Assembly (NCBI RefSeq): GCF_032118995.1
Contig: NC_092655.1
Coordinates: 15,254,406-15,318,405 of the forward strand
Length of the DNA stretch: 64,000 bases
Source of the DNA: Asterias amurensis
Taxonomy: Eukaryota; Echinodermata; Asteroidea; Forcipulatida; Asteriidae
Reading direction: 5' to 3'
The position numbers and the translations under genes are program-made. The notes beneath the pieces are model-generated. The model worked only from the letters and a program-made list of their open reading frames with translations. It did not search any database and was not told where the DNA came from. Numbering within the stretch: position 1 is the first letter of the stretch; every line of letters starts with the position of its first letter. Shown here piece after piece: positions 1 through 9,049 of this stretch.

Positions 1-382
1 TTCTCCACATTAACTTGTTTGCAAGCAGTTCCTGCAATATGTTCGAAAGCTACACAACGACAGTCAACATTATTTTGGTAAACATTATAGATGTCAAATT
101 TGCATCAGGGATAAAAAATATTATGTTGCTTTCACTCTTACACTGATGATATGAGCACTGTAAACTCAGTTACCTTCCTGCTGTGAAAAAACCGACAGGC
201 ACACATACACACATAAATGCATTTTGATAGCACCCAACAAAAATCGATGTGCTTCACAAAAGCTGACAATTTCTGATACAAAAAATGCAATGAAACAGTT
301 TTTCTCAAGTTGGGATTCAAACCACTCAACTTTGCAAATTTCTGTAGAAATCACAAACTCATAAATATTCATGAATGCCTAC

Positions 383-2594
383 CTGCATCGAAGATATACA
401 GCTGTCTATCACTGACAGGCTCCGCCCCCTGATGACCACCGCAGAACACGTAGAGCTTATCACCACTAGAAGCGCAATTACGACACGTCCGTGGAGAGGG
501 TGGGGTACCAGTGACGTCTGCAGTGGTCCACTTTCCTTCATCTATAAAAACAAAAAACGTAAATCTATTTAAAAATCGGCAGGGAACAGACCACTTCAAA
601 TGTCTGTTCAACACTACTACCACCTTATTCAAGCTTCTGGTATGTTACAGAAAACATGAATAATTATTCATTATTATTATTAATTATCTCGAGCAAAAAT
701 AATAAACAATCAAACATGCAAACATCATGAGAGCGAACTAAAAATTATTTATAGAAGGATAGGTAACAATGAATAAAAAAGATTCAAAGTAAAAAAAAAA
801 TGATATTAGAAATGTAAATTTAAAAGCAGGAGAAAGGGGCCGGGGATGGGAGAGAAGTAAAGAAGTGTAGAGAGCAAACAATGAAGTAAAATAGTCCACT
901 TAATAACTCAGTTCATACATTAAACAGACAAATTAAAGGCAGTGGACACTATTGGTAATTACTCAAAATAATTATTAGCATAAAACCTTTCTTGGTTACT
1001 AGTAATGGGGAGAGGTTGAGAGTATAAAACATTGTAAGAAACGGCTCCCTCTGAAGTAATGTAGTTTTCGAGAAAGACGTAACTTTCCACGAATTTGATT
1101 TCAAGACCTCAGATTTAGAATTTGAGGTCTCGAAATCAAGCATCTGAAAACAAACAACTTCGTGTGACAAGAGTGTTTTTTCTTTTATTATTATCTCGCC
1201 ACTTCGACAACCGATTGAGCTCAAATTTGCACAGGTTTGTTATTTTATGCATATGTTGATAAACACCAACTGTAAAGACTAGTCTTTGACAATTACCAAT
1301 AGTGTCCAGTGTCTTTAAGTAGGGGTATGAGAGAGATTGGCTGTTACCAGCTCCACAAAAAAACAAACAAACAAACAAACAAACAAGTGGAGCAAACTAC
1401 TGGTCTTACCAAGGTCTAGCACCTGGATGTCATTCATGTTTCTCCCTTGGTCCGCACCGCAAAAAACAAAGATCTTGCTCGGTTGACTGACTGGTTGAAA
1501 GACTGCATGCTCATATCTTGGCCTAAGGCCACTGTAGTCTGGTGTGGACCACTGGTAAGCATCTGTAAACAAAAATGTTAATATATTATTTTTGATAACA
1601 TAATTATGAGTTTTTGCATCGATTAAAATGTGTAATCGGTTTTTCAATATTTTCTCGTGACCCAGAAGGCCTATCAATCTCAAACTTCTAGAGGTTTGTC
1701 AGTTAATGTATATGGTGGATAACATAATGTGCTGCTCACACTGCCAGCAACTGATTTGTTAGCAAAAACCAATTCTGTTATGTTCCTTTAAAGGCAGTGG
1801 ATTGGTAATTACTCAAAATAGTTGTAAGCATAAAACTTACTTGTTAACGATCAATGGAGAGCTGTTGATATAATATAAAACATTGTGAGAAACGGCTCCC
1901 TCTGAAGTAGCGTAGTTTTCGAGAAAGAAGTAGTTTTCCACTAAAATCTTTGAATTTGATTTCGGAACCTCAAACCAAGCATCGGAAAGCACACAACTTC
2001 GAGTGACAAGCATTTTTTTTCTTTCATTATTATCTCGCAACTTCAATGACCAATTGAGTTCAAATTCTCACAGGTTTGTTATTTTGTGCATATGTTGCGA
2101 GATAATAATCAAAGATAAAACACCCTTGTCACAAGAATTTGTTTCTCGAAAACTATGTTACTTCAGGAGGCAGTTTCTCACAGATCAACACCTCCATATT
2201 GCTCGTTACAATTAAGTTTTTAATCTAACAATTATTTTGAGTATTACCAATAGTGTCCGGTGCCTAATGCAATATATTGTCTGTGCGAAGCAAGTTCTTG
2301 TGCTTTACATACAGGCTTTATGAAATTGGTCCAGATCAGACAACTTCATGAAAAAAAAGATTTTGCTAGATTTTGGTGCATACCGAGATCCAGAAGATAC
2401 GAGTCTCCGTAAGCTCCGCTTGGATCAGCGCCCCCTATCACCAGAAGCCTTCCCTTGTCATCGGTAGTCTTCCCGGGGATGTGAGAACAGGTATGACCGA
2501 CCCTCATGCTAGGGTGTTGGCCCATCGAGGATATTACATACCACATGCCTGGCTGGGGGCAATCCCCTGGTCCAAGAACGGGGTTCAACTCCAT
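383..2594 (-). CDS. RABEPK: Rab9 effector protein with kelch motifs, 5' coding exons (partial)
   Basis: RABEPK (p40) is a kelch beta-propeller protein that binds Rab9-GTP in late-endosome-to-Golgi transport. Three minus-strand coding exons are visible: 2384-2594 (start ATG 2594; exon begins at about 2607 after an AG acceptor), 1410-1562 and 383-541. Each donor is GT and each acceptor AG, and every junction is phase 1, so the pieces join in frame into about 174 residues. Exon 1 encodes a family-typical N-terminus (ELNPVLGPGDCPQPGMWY, then RVGHTCSH and LLVIGGADPSG). Exon 2 has RPRYEHAVF and IFVFCGADQG, and exon 3 has PPSPRTCRNCAS and LYVFCGGHQGAEPV. These match kelch blades 1-3 of the vertebrate protein, which has about 370 residues, so the rest lies left of the window. 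The usual FGG of the blade is FCG twice here. Family-A elements lie in both introns. Confidence 0.9.
933..1318 (+). mobile_element. Family A foldback MITE, full copy in a RABEPK intron
   Basis: Element of about 385 bp bounded by TTAA at 933-936 and 1315-1318. Its terminal inverted repeats read AAAGGCAGTGGACACTATTG and, at the other end, CAATAGTGTCCAGTGTCTTT. The centre (about 1090-1140) is an imperfect palindrome around GAGACCTCAAATTC. No coding capacity is seen. TTAA flanks are the target signature of piggyBac-type transposases, so this is inferred to be a non-autonomous element of that type. Confidence 0.8.
1788..2267. mobile_element. Chimeric family A element made of two inverted halves
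   Basis: The left part (1788-2095) is a family A element in plus orientation, starting at TTAA. At about 2096 it switches to the reverse complement of the family's left part, running to CCAATAGTGTCCGGTGCC at 2267. The head of family A is therefore present twice, facing itself, as a long hairpin. Confidence 0.65.
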
Positions 2595-2639
2595 TGCGTT
2601 GGCAAACCTGCAATGTACAAAGAAAATTTAAATGATGAG

Positions 2640-2815
2640 GTGGCTTTTTTTTTCAGGCCTGAAATTAGATTATGGTTTCCGTTGCCCCCTACTTCTTGGC
2701 CTTGGTCAGTTGGTGCCCTTCAATTTTTCAAGTTTCCCATTGACTTTCTTTAAGATCAAGTGCCCTTTGCAAAATGAAAATGACATTGCCCTCTCATACA
2801 TGCTCAAAAATTAAT
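2640..2815. repeat. Dispersed repeat E (AAGGGCACCAAGGCAATGACC type)
   Basis: Copy of a dispersed repeat recognised by short phrases such as CAGGCCTG, TTGGTGCCC, CCCATTGACTT and GTGCCCTTTGC. Related copies lie near 18240-18370, 20320-20510, 28370-28545, 30440-30612, 46945-47115, 47515-47660, 48868-48980, 60118-60250 and 63150-63290. It has no coding signal. Its class is not known to me. Confidence 0.5.
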
Positions 2816-2960
2816 TCCAGGTTGTTATTTGGTCTGTTGAAAATTACAGTGTTACACGTGTTACACGTTTGAGCCTACTTGTACAAATAGAGATGAACTT
2901 GTGGGCATCAAACAAATAAACATGCCAAGACAACTTGAACAAGCGAATTCAAGTTATTTC

Positions 2961-3260
2961 TACAGTTGGGACAGGGTTCCCAACTAGAGTAATGACTGTC
3001 CTAACTGTACCAATGACTGTCCCATCTATAGTCGAGACCATCTCTACCAAATAAAATATTATAAAATAAATTTGGTCAATCCCCACTACAGTTGGGACAG
3101 TCATTACCACAGTTGGGACTGGGGGTCCCAACTAGAGTAACGACTGTCCCATCTTCTACGAGGAGACCATCCCTACCAGTACCACTCAGCTATAAAATAT
3201 TATCAACCCGGGTCTATCCCACTACACTGAGTTGGGACAGTCAATACACTGGTACAGTTT
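2961..3260. repeat. Two-copy tandem duplication, period about 150 bp
   Basis: The phrase ACAGTTGGGACAGGGTTCCC at 2961 recurs as ACAGTTGGGACTGGGGGTCCC near 3111. Both are followed by AACTAGAGTAA(T/C)GACTGTCC and a block around ATAAAATATTAT. The unit itself contains facing GTTGGGAC/GTCCCAAC pieces. It lies in the 5' intron of RABEPK. Confidence 0.6.
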
Positions 3261-3715
3261 GGGACAGCAGTCAATTCTGTGTGGCTGATGCAGAGAAGTA
3301 ACCGCAGTCTCAGGCTTGAAATCAAGTCTACACAGTCTGGTCCCGACAGTACAGTATTAATCCACGCACGGTACTGTTGAGCTCTATGTGAAATCCCAAC
3401 TACAGTTGAGACGCCCCAACTTTAACACTCAAGTTGGGACGGAACAACAACGCAGGTGTGCTACATAGTTACAGTACAAAAAATCACACTTTTTGTTAAT
3501 GAAAACAATGACAAAATTTTTGAACTTGACCTGGCCTAACTTGAGTTTGCATGACCCGACCCCAACAAATGAAGTGTCAAACTGAATGTCTCAAAAAAAA
3601 AAGTCCAAGAGACCTATCCAGCTATGTCAAAATTAATCTTATCAGATGTTGTTTAAAATTTAGTGAATCTACCTACTCTAATCAGGAACAGCACAGCCTA
3701 CAGCAGCACAGGAAC

Positions 3716-3785
3716 TAGCCCCACTTGTGTGGCCAAGGATAGCAGGATTCAGCTAGCCTTTGCCACACAAGTGAAGTGGGGCTAC
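3716..3785. repeat. Short hairpin, CCCCACTTGTGTGG arms
   Basis: TAGCCCCACTTGTGTGGC and GCCACACAAGTGAAGTGGGG face each other across a spacer of about 30 bp, giving a near-perfect stem. It resembles a tiny foldback element. No gene is seen here. Confidence 0.5.
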
Positions 3786-3983
3786 ACACTACACAGGCAC
3801 ATATTTATATTTATAATTAAAAATAAAAGTTACACTGACTAGTCACTACACAGACAGGTTAATTTAAACCGTTATTTCATATATATTTACGTCATAATTT
3901 TGTGGAAAATGAAGTAAAAGATTTCCTTCCTTCATGAGTTAAGTAATGAGCAAACAAAGTAATGTGATGCATCAAAGACGTAC

Positions 3984-4200
3984 CTTGTTGGTGAAATAGG
4001 TTAGGTCATCAATGAAGGTAGGATCGAGATGTTGATGAAGTTATCAACCATGCATGATGGGGATGGTGGAGAGCGCCGCCACGGCGGCGCCTTTTGCCAG
4101 GCAACAGAAGTTAAAGCGCGCCCTCTAGAGGGCGCGCTTAAAGTTTAACTGGATGGAGAGTTTGACCAGCTCGCGCGCTCGCGACGACACGACTAAACAA
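3984..4200 (-). promoter_or_regulatory. Probable RABEPK promoter and non-coding first exon
   Basis: A good minus-strand donor (AAG|GTACGT) lies with the exon edge at 3984, upstream of the RABEPK coding exons. To its right the sequence is CpG-rich, with a GCGCCGCC/GGCGGCGC inverted repeat near 4073-4090 and a 26-bp palindrome at 4114-4139. This would fit an untranslated first exon and promoter. No transcription start can be fixed from sequence alone. Confidence 0.4.
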
Positions 4201-4379
4201 TGCCAGGACAAGTCCACAGGTAGGTGAATGACTTTAAGTTTTATTACATGTATTATTAAAACAAATAAAAGGCCCTCATCCTCCTCTTTTTGATTTTGGG
4301 AAAAACCTGGACGCACATGGTTGTTCAACAACTACAAGTTGTTGGGATAACGTAACCCTCCCGCTACGCCGTCCCGTCC

Positions 4380-5460
4380 GGTAGGAGGTTTACGATCGCA
4401 ACTCATGCAAACTCGGACGTTAAATCCAAATCGATCCGATATCGAAATCGTTTCCAAATTAGTATCACGATATTCGATAATGTCGTGGTATCGCCCAAGC
4501 TTAATGGTACAACCAAACCAATTGAATGATGCGTGTTTTGTTGTCTCAGGTCTTTGTTGGTCCTGTGCTTTGTGCTTAGTCTGTTCTGTATGTATTAACT
4601 CTATACACAAGCTGTGCTTACTTGGCTATGCCCCAAATTCCTAAACTTATTGAATCACTTTGTATTCATATTAATTGAGGAATTTGGAAACATTTGGATG
4701 TATTTCCTGGCTGAGACATTGTGCACCCCATAAGTTTGGAGTAAAACCAGAAGAATATGTCATTAGAACACCTCTCTTATGCTATGACTGTCTCTTCTAC
4801 AACTTTCACTGGGAGTTTAAAGACAGGTGATGTCCAATTTTATTAATCGCGATTATATCGAATATCGCGACATATTGTCTGCGATATATCGTGAATAAAA
4901 TAAGTCGATATCGCCTAAGCTTAGTTGTACTACACTCTAGTAATAATGAAAATAAAAACAAGATTACAGGAGGGAAAGAAAATCAAATTTAAAAAATGTA
5001 TGACTTAAGAGTAAAAACAATTTGTTTGTGAAGGAAGGAGAAAAAATACATGTAGCTTTGCAACTGCATTAAGAAAACACACATCTAAGAAGGACCATTA
5101 CATGTATGTGGCATTTCTGAATACTTTCCATTCAACTTGTTTTTTTTATAAGCTCAGCAGGATCTTTTTGTGGCTGTTATGACTTTCCCAGTTTGGGCTG
5201 ATGTCTACAAACAATTTGGTATTCAAAATGTAATAACCATTCTCAATTAAGAGTAAGTGGCAATTAACTTCTATTTCAATTTGATTTTGATGATTACAGA
5301 TTTTAATTCTCAGAAGAAGACATCTGTTTGTGACCCTGGAGGAGCAGCCGACTTGAAAAAACAAACGCCAACCTGGAAAAATTTGAAGAAGTTCACACTT
5401 TAAAGTCAGTGGTTGAAATTGAGCACCCATCTTTAGATTCTGGAATAAAAAAAATTTAAA
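4380..5460. other. Non-coding stretch with a duplicated CGATATCG-rich repeat
   Basis: I see no gene here. Two related blocks, about 4425-4515 and 4845-4930, are rich in ATCG/CGAT and end in CGATATCGCC(C/T)AAGCTTA. They look like two copies of one dispersed repeat separated by about 330 bp. Confidence 0.4.
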
Positions 5461-5463
5461 TGA

Positions 5464-5671
5464 TTTTGGAATTTCAATTGGGGAAAGAAGACATTTGAAT
5501 TTGTCTGTGATTTTTGTACTTTCTCTCATGATCACAAGTTGAAAAGGCATCAAAGAGCCCACACTGGACAGAAACCATTTGCTTGTTGCTATTGTGGAAA
5601 AGTAGTTTCACAAACAGGTCATAGGAGAGACCCTCGGCTTGTCAACACTGGAGAACAAAACATTTATTTGT
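5464..5671 (+). pseudogene. Broken 5' C2H2 zinc-finger segment
   Basis: A 69-codon open stretch encodes one finger (FVCDFCTFSHDHKLKRH then QRAHTGQKP) and the start of a second (FACCYCGKVVS). It then loses the pattern and stops just before the main frame opens. It is in a different frame from the long open frame that follows, so it cannot join that frame without a splice or frameshift. It may be a decayed exon of the same array. Confidence 0.55.
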
Positions 5672-7271
5672 GACATTTGTTGGAAAGCTTTTGCGCATAA
5701 AATCACCTTTGCCGGCCACCAGGGAATGCACACTTGAGAGAAACCATTTGGACATTTTGTGGCAACATTTTAAAACTTCAAACCTCCCTTGCTCGATCGC
5801 CATCAGAGAATTCACAATGAATGAGGAAAAACAATTTGTTTGTGACATATGTGGGAGAGGTTTTTTAAACAAACCTACCTTGATGACCCATCAGTGTGGC
5901 TGCACTGGAGAGAAACCATTTGTTTGTGACATTTGTGACAAAGCTTTTTCTCAAAAGAGATATTTAAGAAGTCATCAGAGATCTCACACTGGAGATAAAC
6001 CATATGTTTGTGAAATTTGTGGAAAAGCTTTTTCTTGTAAAACCAACCTTTCCCGCCACCTGCGAGTCCACACTGGAGAGAAACCATTTGTTTGTGACAT
6101 ATGCGGAAAAGCATTTACTTGTAAAAGTGTAATGACAGTCCATAAGCGTGTCCACACTGGAGAGAAACCATTTATTTGTCACATATGTGGACAAGAATTT
6201 GCTCAAAGAAGGTTTCTAAGTACACACGTACTAATCCACACTGGAGAGAAACCATTTGTTTGTGACATGTGCGGCAAAGCATGTACTTGTAAAAGTGTAT
6301 TGGCAGTCCATAAGCGTGTTCACACTGGAGAGAAACCATTTGTATGTGACATTTGCGGAAACGCATTTAGTTGTAAGCGTTATCTTACCAACCATCACAA
6401 AACTCACAACCTAGACAATTCGTTTGTATGTAACATTTGCGGAAACGCATTTACTTGTAAGCGTTATCTTACCAACCATCACAAAACTCACACTCTAGAG
6501 AAACCATTTGTATGTGACATTTGCGGAAACGCATTTACTTGTAAGCGTTATCTTACCAACCATCACAAAACTCACACTCTAGACAAAACATTTGTATGTG
6601 ACATTTGTGGTAAAGCATTTACTAATAAGAGTTATCTTACCAACCATCACAAAACTCACACTCTAGAGAAAACCTTTGAATGTGACTTTTGTGGCAAAGC
6701 ATTTACTAATAAGCGTTATCTTACCGAACATCACAAAATTCACACTTTGGAGAAACCATTTGTTTGTGACATTTGTGGCAAAGCTTTTTCTAATAAGAGC
6801 TATTTAAGAAGTCACCAGAGATCTAACACTGGAGATGATCCATTTGTTTGTGAAATTTGTGGAAAAGCTTTTTTTTGTAAATCCAACCTTTCTTGCCACC
6901 TGCAAGTCCACACTGGTGAGAAACCATTTGTTTGTAACATATGCGGAAAAGAATTTGCTCGAAGAAGTACTCTAAATACACACCAACTAATCCACACTGG
7001 AGAGAAACCATTTATTTGTCACATATGTGGAAAAGAGTTTGCTGAAAAAAGGACTCTTAGCACACACCTTCTAATCCACGATGGAGAGAAACCTTTTGTT
7101 TGTGACATTTGTAGCAAAGCATTTACTTATAAGCATTTACTTACCGAACATCACAAAATTCACACTCTAGAGAAACCATTTGTTTGTGACTTTTGTGGCA
7201 AAGCATTTACTTGTCAGCGTTATCTTACCGACCATCACAAAACTCACCCAGGAGAGAAACCTGGTATGTGA
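5670..7271 (+). CDS. Multi-C2H2 zinc-finger protein, 17 fingers, prematurely ended
   Basis: A 533-codon open frame. After about 55 residues of poor finger-like sequence come 17 tandem 28-residue C2H2 units of the FVCDICGKAF-x5-L-x2-H-x3-H type, usually joined by TGEKP or by an unusual TLEKP linker. Such arrays normally bind DNA in the nucleus; no KRAB, SCAN or BTB domain is seen. Finger 1 ends HQCGC (C2HC) and finger 12 ends HQRSN, losing its last His. Fingers 7-9 share the helix CKRYLTN, so they would read the same bases. Fingers 2-5 and 12-15 look like an internal block duplication. The frame ends GEKPGM-stop where two bases are missing from the expected linker codons, and fingers continue in another frame. 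The ATG at 5670 precedes non-finger residues; the one at 5817, just before finger 1, is an equally plausible start. It may be a recently broken gene. Confidence 0.7.
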   Translation: MTFVGKLLRIKSPLPATRECTLERNHLDILWQHFKTSNLPCSIAIREFTMNEEKQFVCDICGRGFLNKPTLMTHQCGCTGEKPFVCDICDKAFSQKRYLRSHQRSHTGDKPYVCEICGKAFSCKTNLSRHLRVHTGEKPFVCDICGKAFTCKSVMTVHKRVHTGEKPFICHICGQEFAQRRFLSTHVLIHTGEKPFVCDMCGKACTCKSVLAVHKRVHTGEKPFVCDICGNAFSCKRYLTNHHKTHNLDNSFVCNICGNAFTCKRYLTNHHKTHTLEKPFVCDICGNAFTCKRYLTNHHKTHTLDKTFVCDICGKAFTNKSYLTNHHKTHTLEKTFECDFCGKAFTNKRYLTEHHKIHTLEKPFVCDICGKAFSNKSYLRSHQRSNTGDDPFVCEICGKAFFCKSNLSCHLQVHTGEKPFVCNICGKEFARRSTLNTHQLIHTGEKPFICHICGKEFAEKRTLSTHLLIHDGEKPFVCDICSKAFTYKHLLTEHHKIHTLEKPFVCDFCGKAFTCQRYLTDHHKTHPGEKPGM

Positions 7272-8450
7272 CACTTGCGGGAAAGAATTTACTTGTAAGC
7301 GTTATCTTACCAACCATCACAAAACTCACCCAGGAGAGAAACCATTTGTATGTGACATTTGTGGGAAAGAATTTACTTGTCAGCGTTATCTTACCGACCA
7401 TCACAAAACTCACCCAGGAGAGAAACCATTTGTATGTGACACTTGTGGGAAAGAATTTGCTCAGAGAGCGCCTCTTAGTAAACACCTAAGTCTTTTGTTT
7501 GTGACATCTGTGGCAAAGCATTTCCTTTTAAAACTCACTCTCTAGAGAAACCATTTGTTTGTGACATTTGCGGAAAAGCATTTTTTGTAAAACACTTTCT
7601 GAAGAGACACCAGCAAGTCCACAGTGGTGTACATCGATTATTTTGTTACATTTGTGAAAAAGCTTTTTCTTGTAAATTCAGCCTTTCCCGCCACCTTGGA
7701 GTCCACACTGGAGAGAAACCATTTGTATGTGACATATGTGGAAAAGCATTAACATGTACTTGTAAAGGTTATCTTACCCAACATCACAAAATCCACACTG
7801 GAGAAAAACTATTTGTTTATGACAAATACGGAAAAGCATTTACTCACAACTATCTACTAAATGAACATCACCAAACTCGCACTTTAGAGAAAGATTTTAT
7901 TTTAGACACTACGATGTGCATTTGTAAAGTAAAAAAAAAGGTCTTATCGACCATCAGAGAGTCCACACTGGAGAGAAACCTTTTAGTTGTCACATGTGGA
8001 AAAGCATTTTCTCAACACAGGACTCCAACTGCACACCAGCAAATCCACACTGGAGAAAAACCTTCCATTTGTGACATTTGCGGAAAAGCATTTACTTACA
8101 AGAGTCGTCTTAAAGGACATCACAAAACTCACCCTCTTTTGAAACCTTTTGCTTGTCACATTTGTGGAAAAGAATTTTCTCAAAAAGGGACTTTAACTAC
8201 ACACCAACTAATCCACACTGAACATGCTGAAGAAAAACCTTTTGTTTGTGACATTTGTGGATTACTTGTAAAGGTTATCGTACCAAACATCACAAAATCC
8301 ACACTGTAGTGAAACCATTTGTATCTGGCACTTGTGGAAAAGAGTTTGCTGAAAGAGGGCCTCTTAGTACACACCTTAAAATCCACACTGGAGAGAAATT
8401 GTTTGTGACATTTGAGGAGTTGCTTAAATAAGCATCAACTAGTCCACACT
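7259..8450 (+). pseudogene. Frameshifted and decayed 3' continuation of the zinc-finger array
   Basis: From 7272 two and a half good fingers (CGKEFTCKRYLTNHH, CGKEFTCQRYLTDHH, CGKEFAQRAPLSKH) read in the +1 frame. Near 7485-7494 a short deletion removes a His linker and returns reading to the original frame. That frame then stays open to a stop at about 8307. It contains about ten finger units, some intact (FFVKHFLKRHQQVH, SCKFSLSRHLGVH, TYKSRLKGHHKTH). Others have lost Cys or His: FVYDKYGKAF lacks both Cys, and CGKAFSQHRTPTAH lacks the first Cys pair member. After 8309 only scraps remain. This is gradual 3' decay of an array of about 27 fingers. Confidence 0.7.
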
Positions 8451-8762
8451 TACGAAAAAAACACTTTGTTTATATCAAGTTTTGAGATTGTATTCAGATT
8501 TTATGGGTGATGTGAAAATTGTATTTTTCTAAATAACTTCAGGTCACACTTGTATTTGCTTGATTACACCACTCCGGTTTACTTTTGGGATTGTCACGTG
8601 ACAATCTTCCTTTTTTTCTATAGCTTCTTAAAAGAGCAACTTAATTTTGGTCTGTAATTCTCTCTATTTTTATAGAAAGCATGGGTCTGGCCGTGCTCCA
8701 AAAACAAAATTATCTTGGAGGGATAAGCTCAATGTGAGTATTGTTTTATGATTAAATTATAG

Positions 8763-9036
8763 ATATCAATATAAACCACAAGGGAAACTGACTGGGTAAA
8801 TTTGTAAATGATTTTTGGGGTTGAACAAAGAATTGACTAGAGTGGGATTCGAAACCAACGACCTCCGGATTAACGTGCCGGCGCTCTACCAACTGAGCTA
8901 TCTAGCCCTATATTGGCGATGTCCCTATCGCCAATATAGGACTAGATAGCTCAGTTTGTAGAGCGCCGGCACGTTAATCCGGAGGTCGTTGGTTCGAATC
9001 CCACTCTAGTCAATTCTTTGTTCAACCCCAAAAATC
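8763..9036. mobile_element. Inverted (snap-back) pair of tRNA-derived SINEs, family S1
   Basis: The left copy lies on the minus strand (8763-8920) and the right copy on the plus strand (8927-9036), head to head across a 6-bp loop at 8921-8926. Each carries a tRNA-like head with a 7-bp acceptor stem (GACTAGA/TCTAGTC), a GCTC/GAGC D stem, an anticodon-like loop ACGTTAA and a GTTCGAAT-type T loop. The tail reads CAATTCTTTGTTCAACCCC. The left copy is complete to GATATC; the right copy stops after CCCCAAAAATC. The whole is flanked by the 13-bp direct repeat GATTAAATTATAG (8750-8762 and 9037-9049). Confidence 0.85.
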
Positions 9037-9049
9037 GATTAAATTATAG

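Noticed and set aside
8941-9012. Possible functional tRNA-Asn (GTT-like anticodon loop)
   Set aside because: The acceptor stem is intact, but position 33 is C rather than T, the T stem has a T-C mismatch, and the sequence recurs with a conserved non-tRNA tail at 29.4 and 29.8 kb. It is a SINE head.
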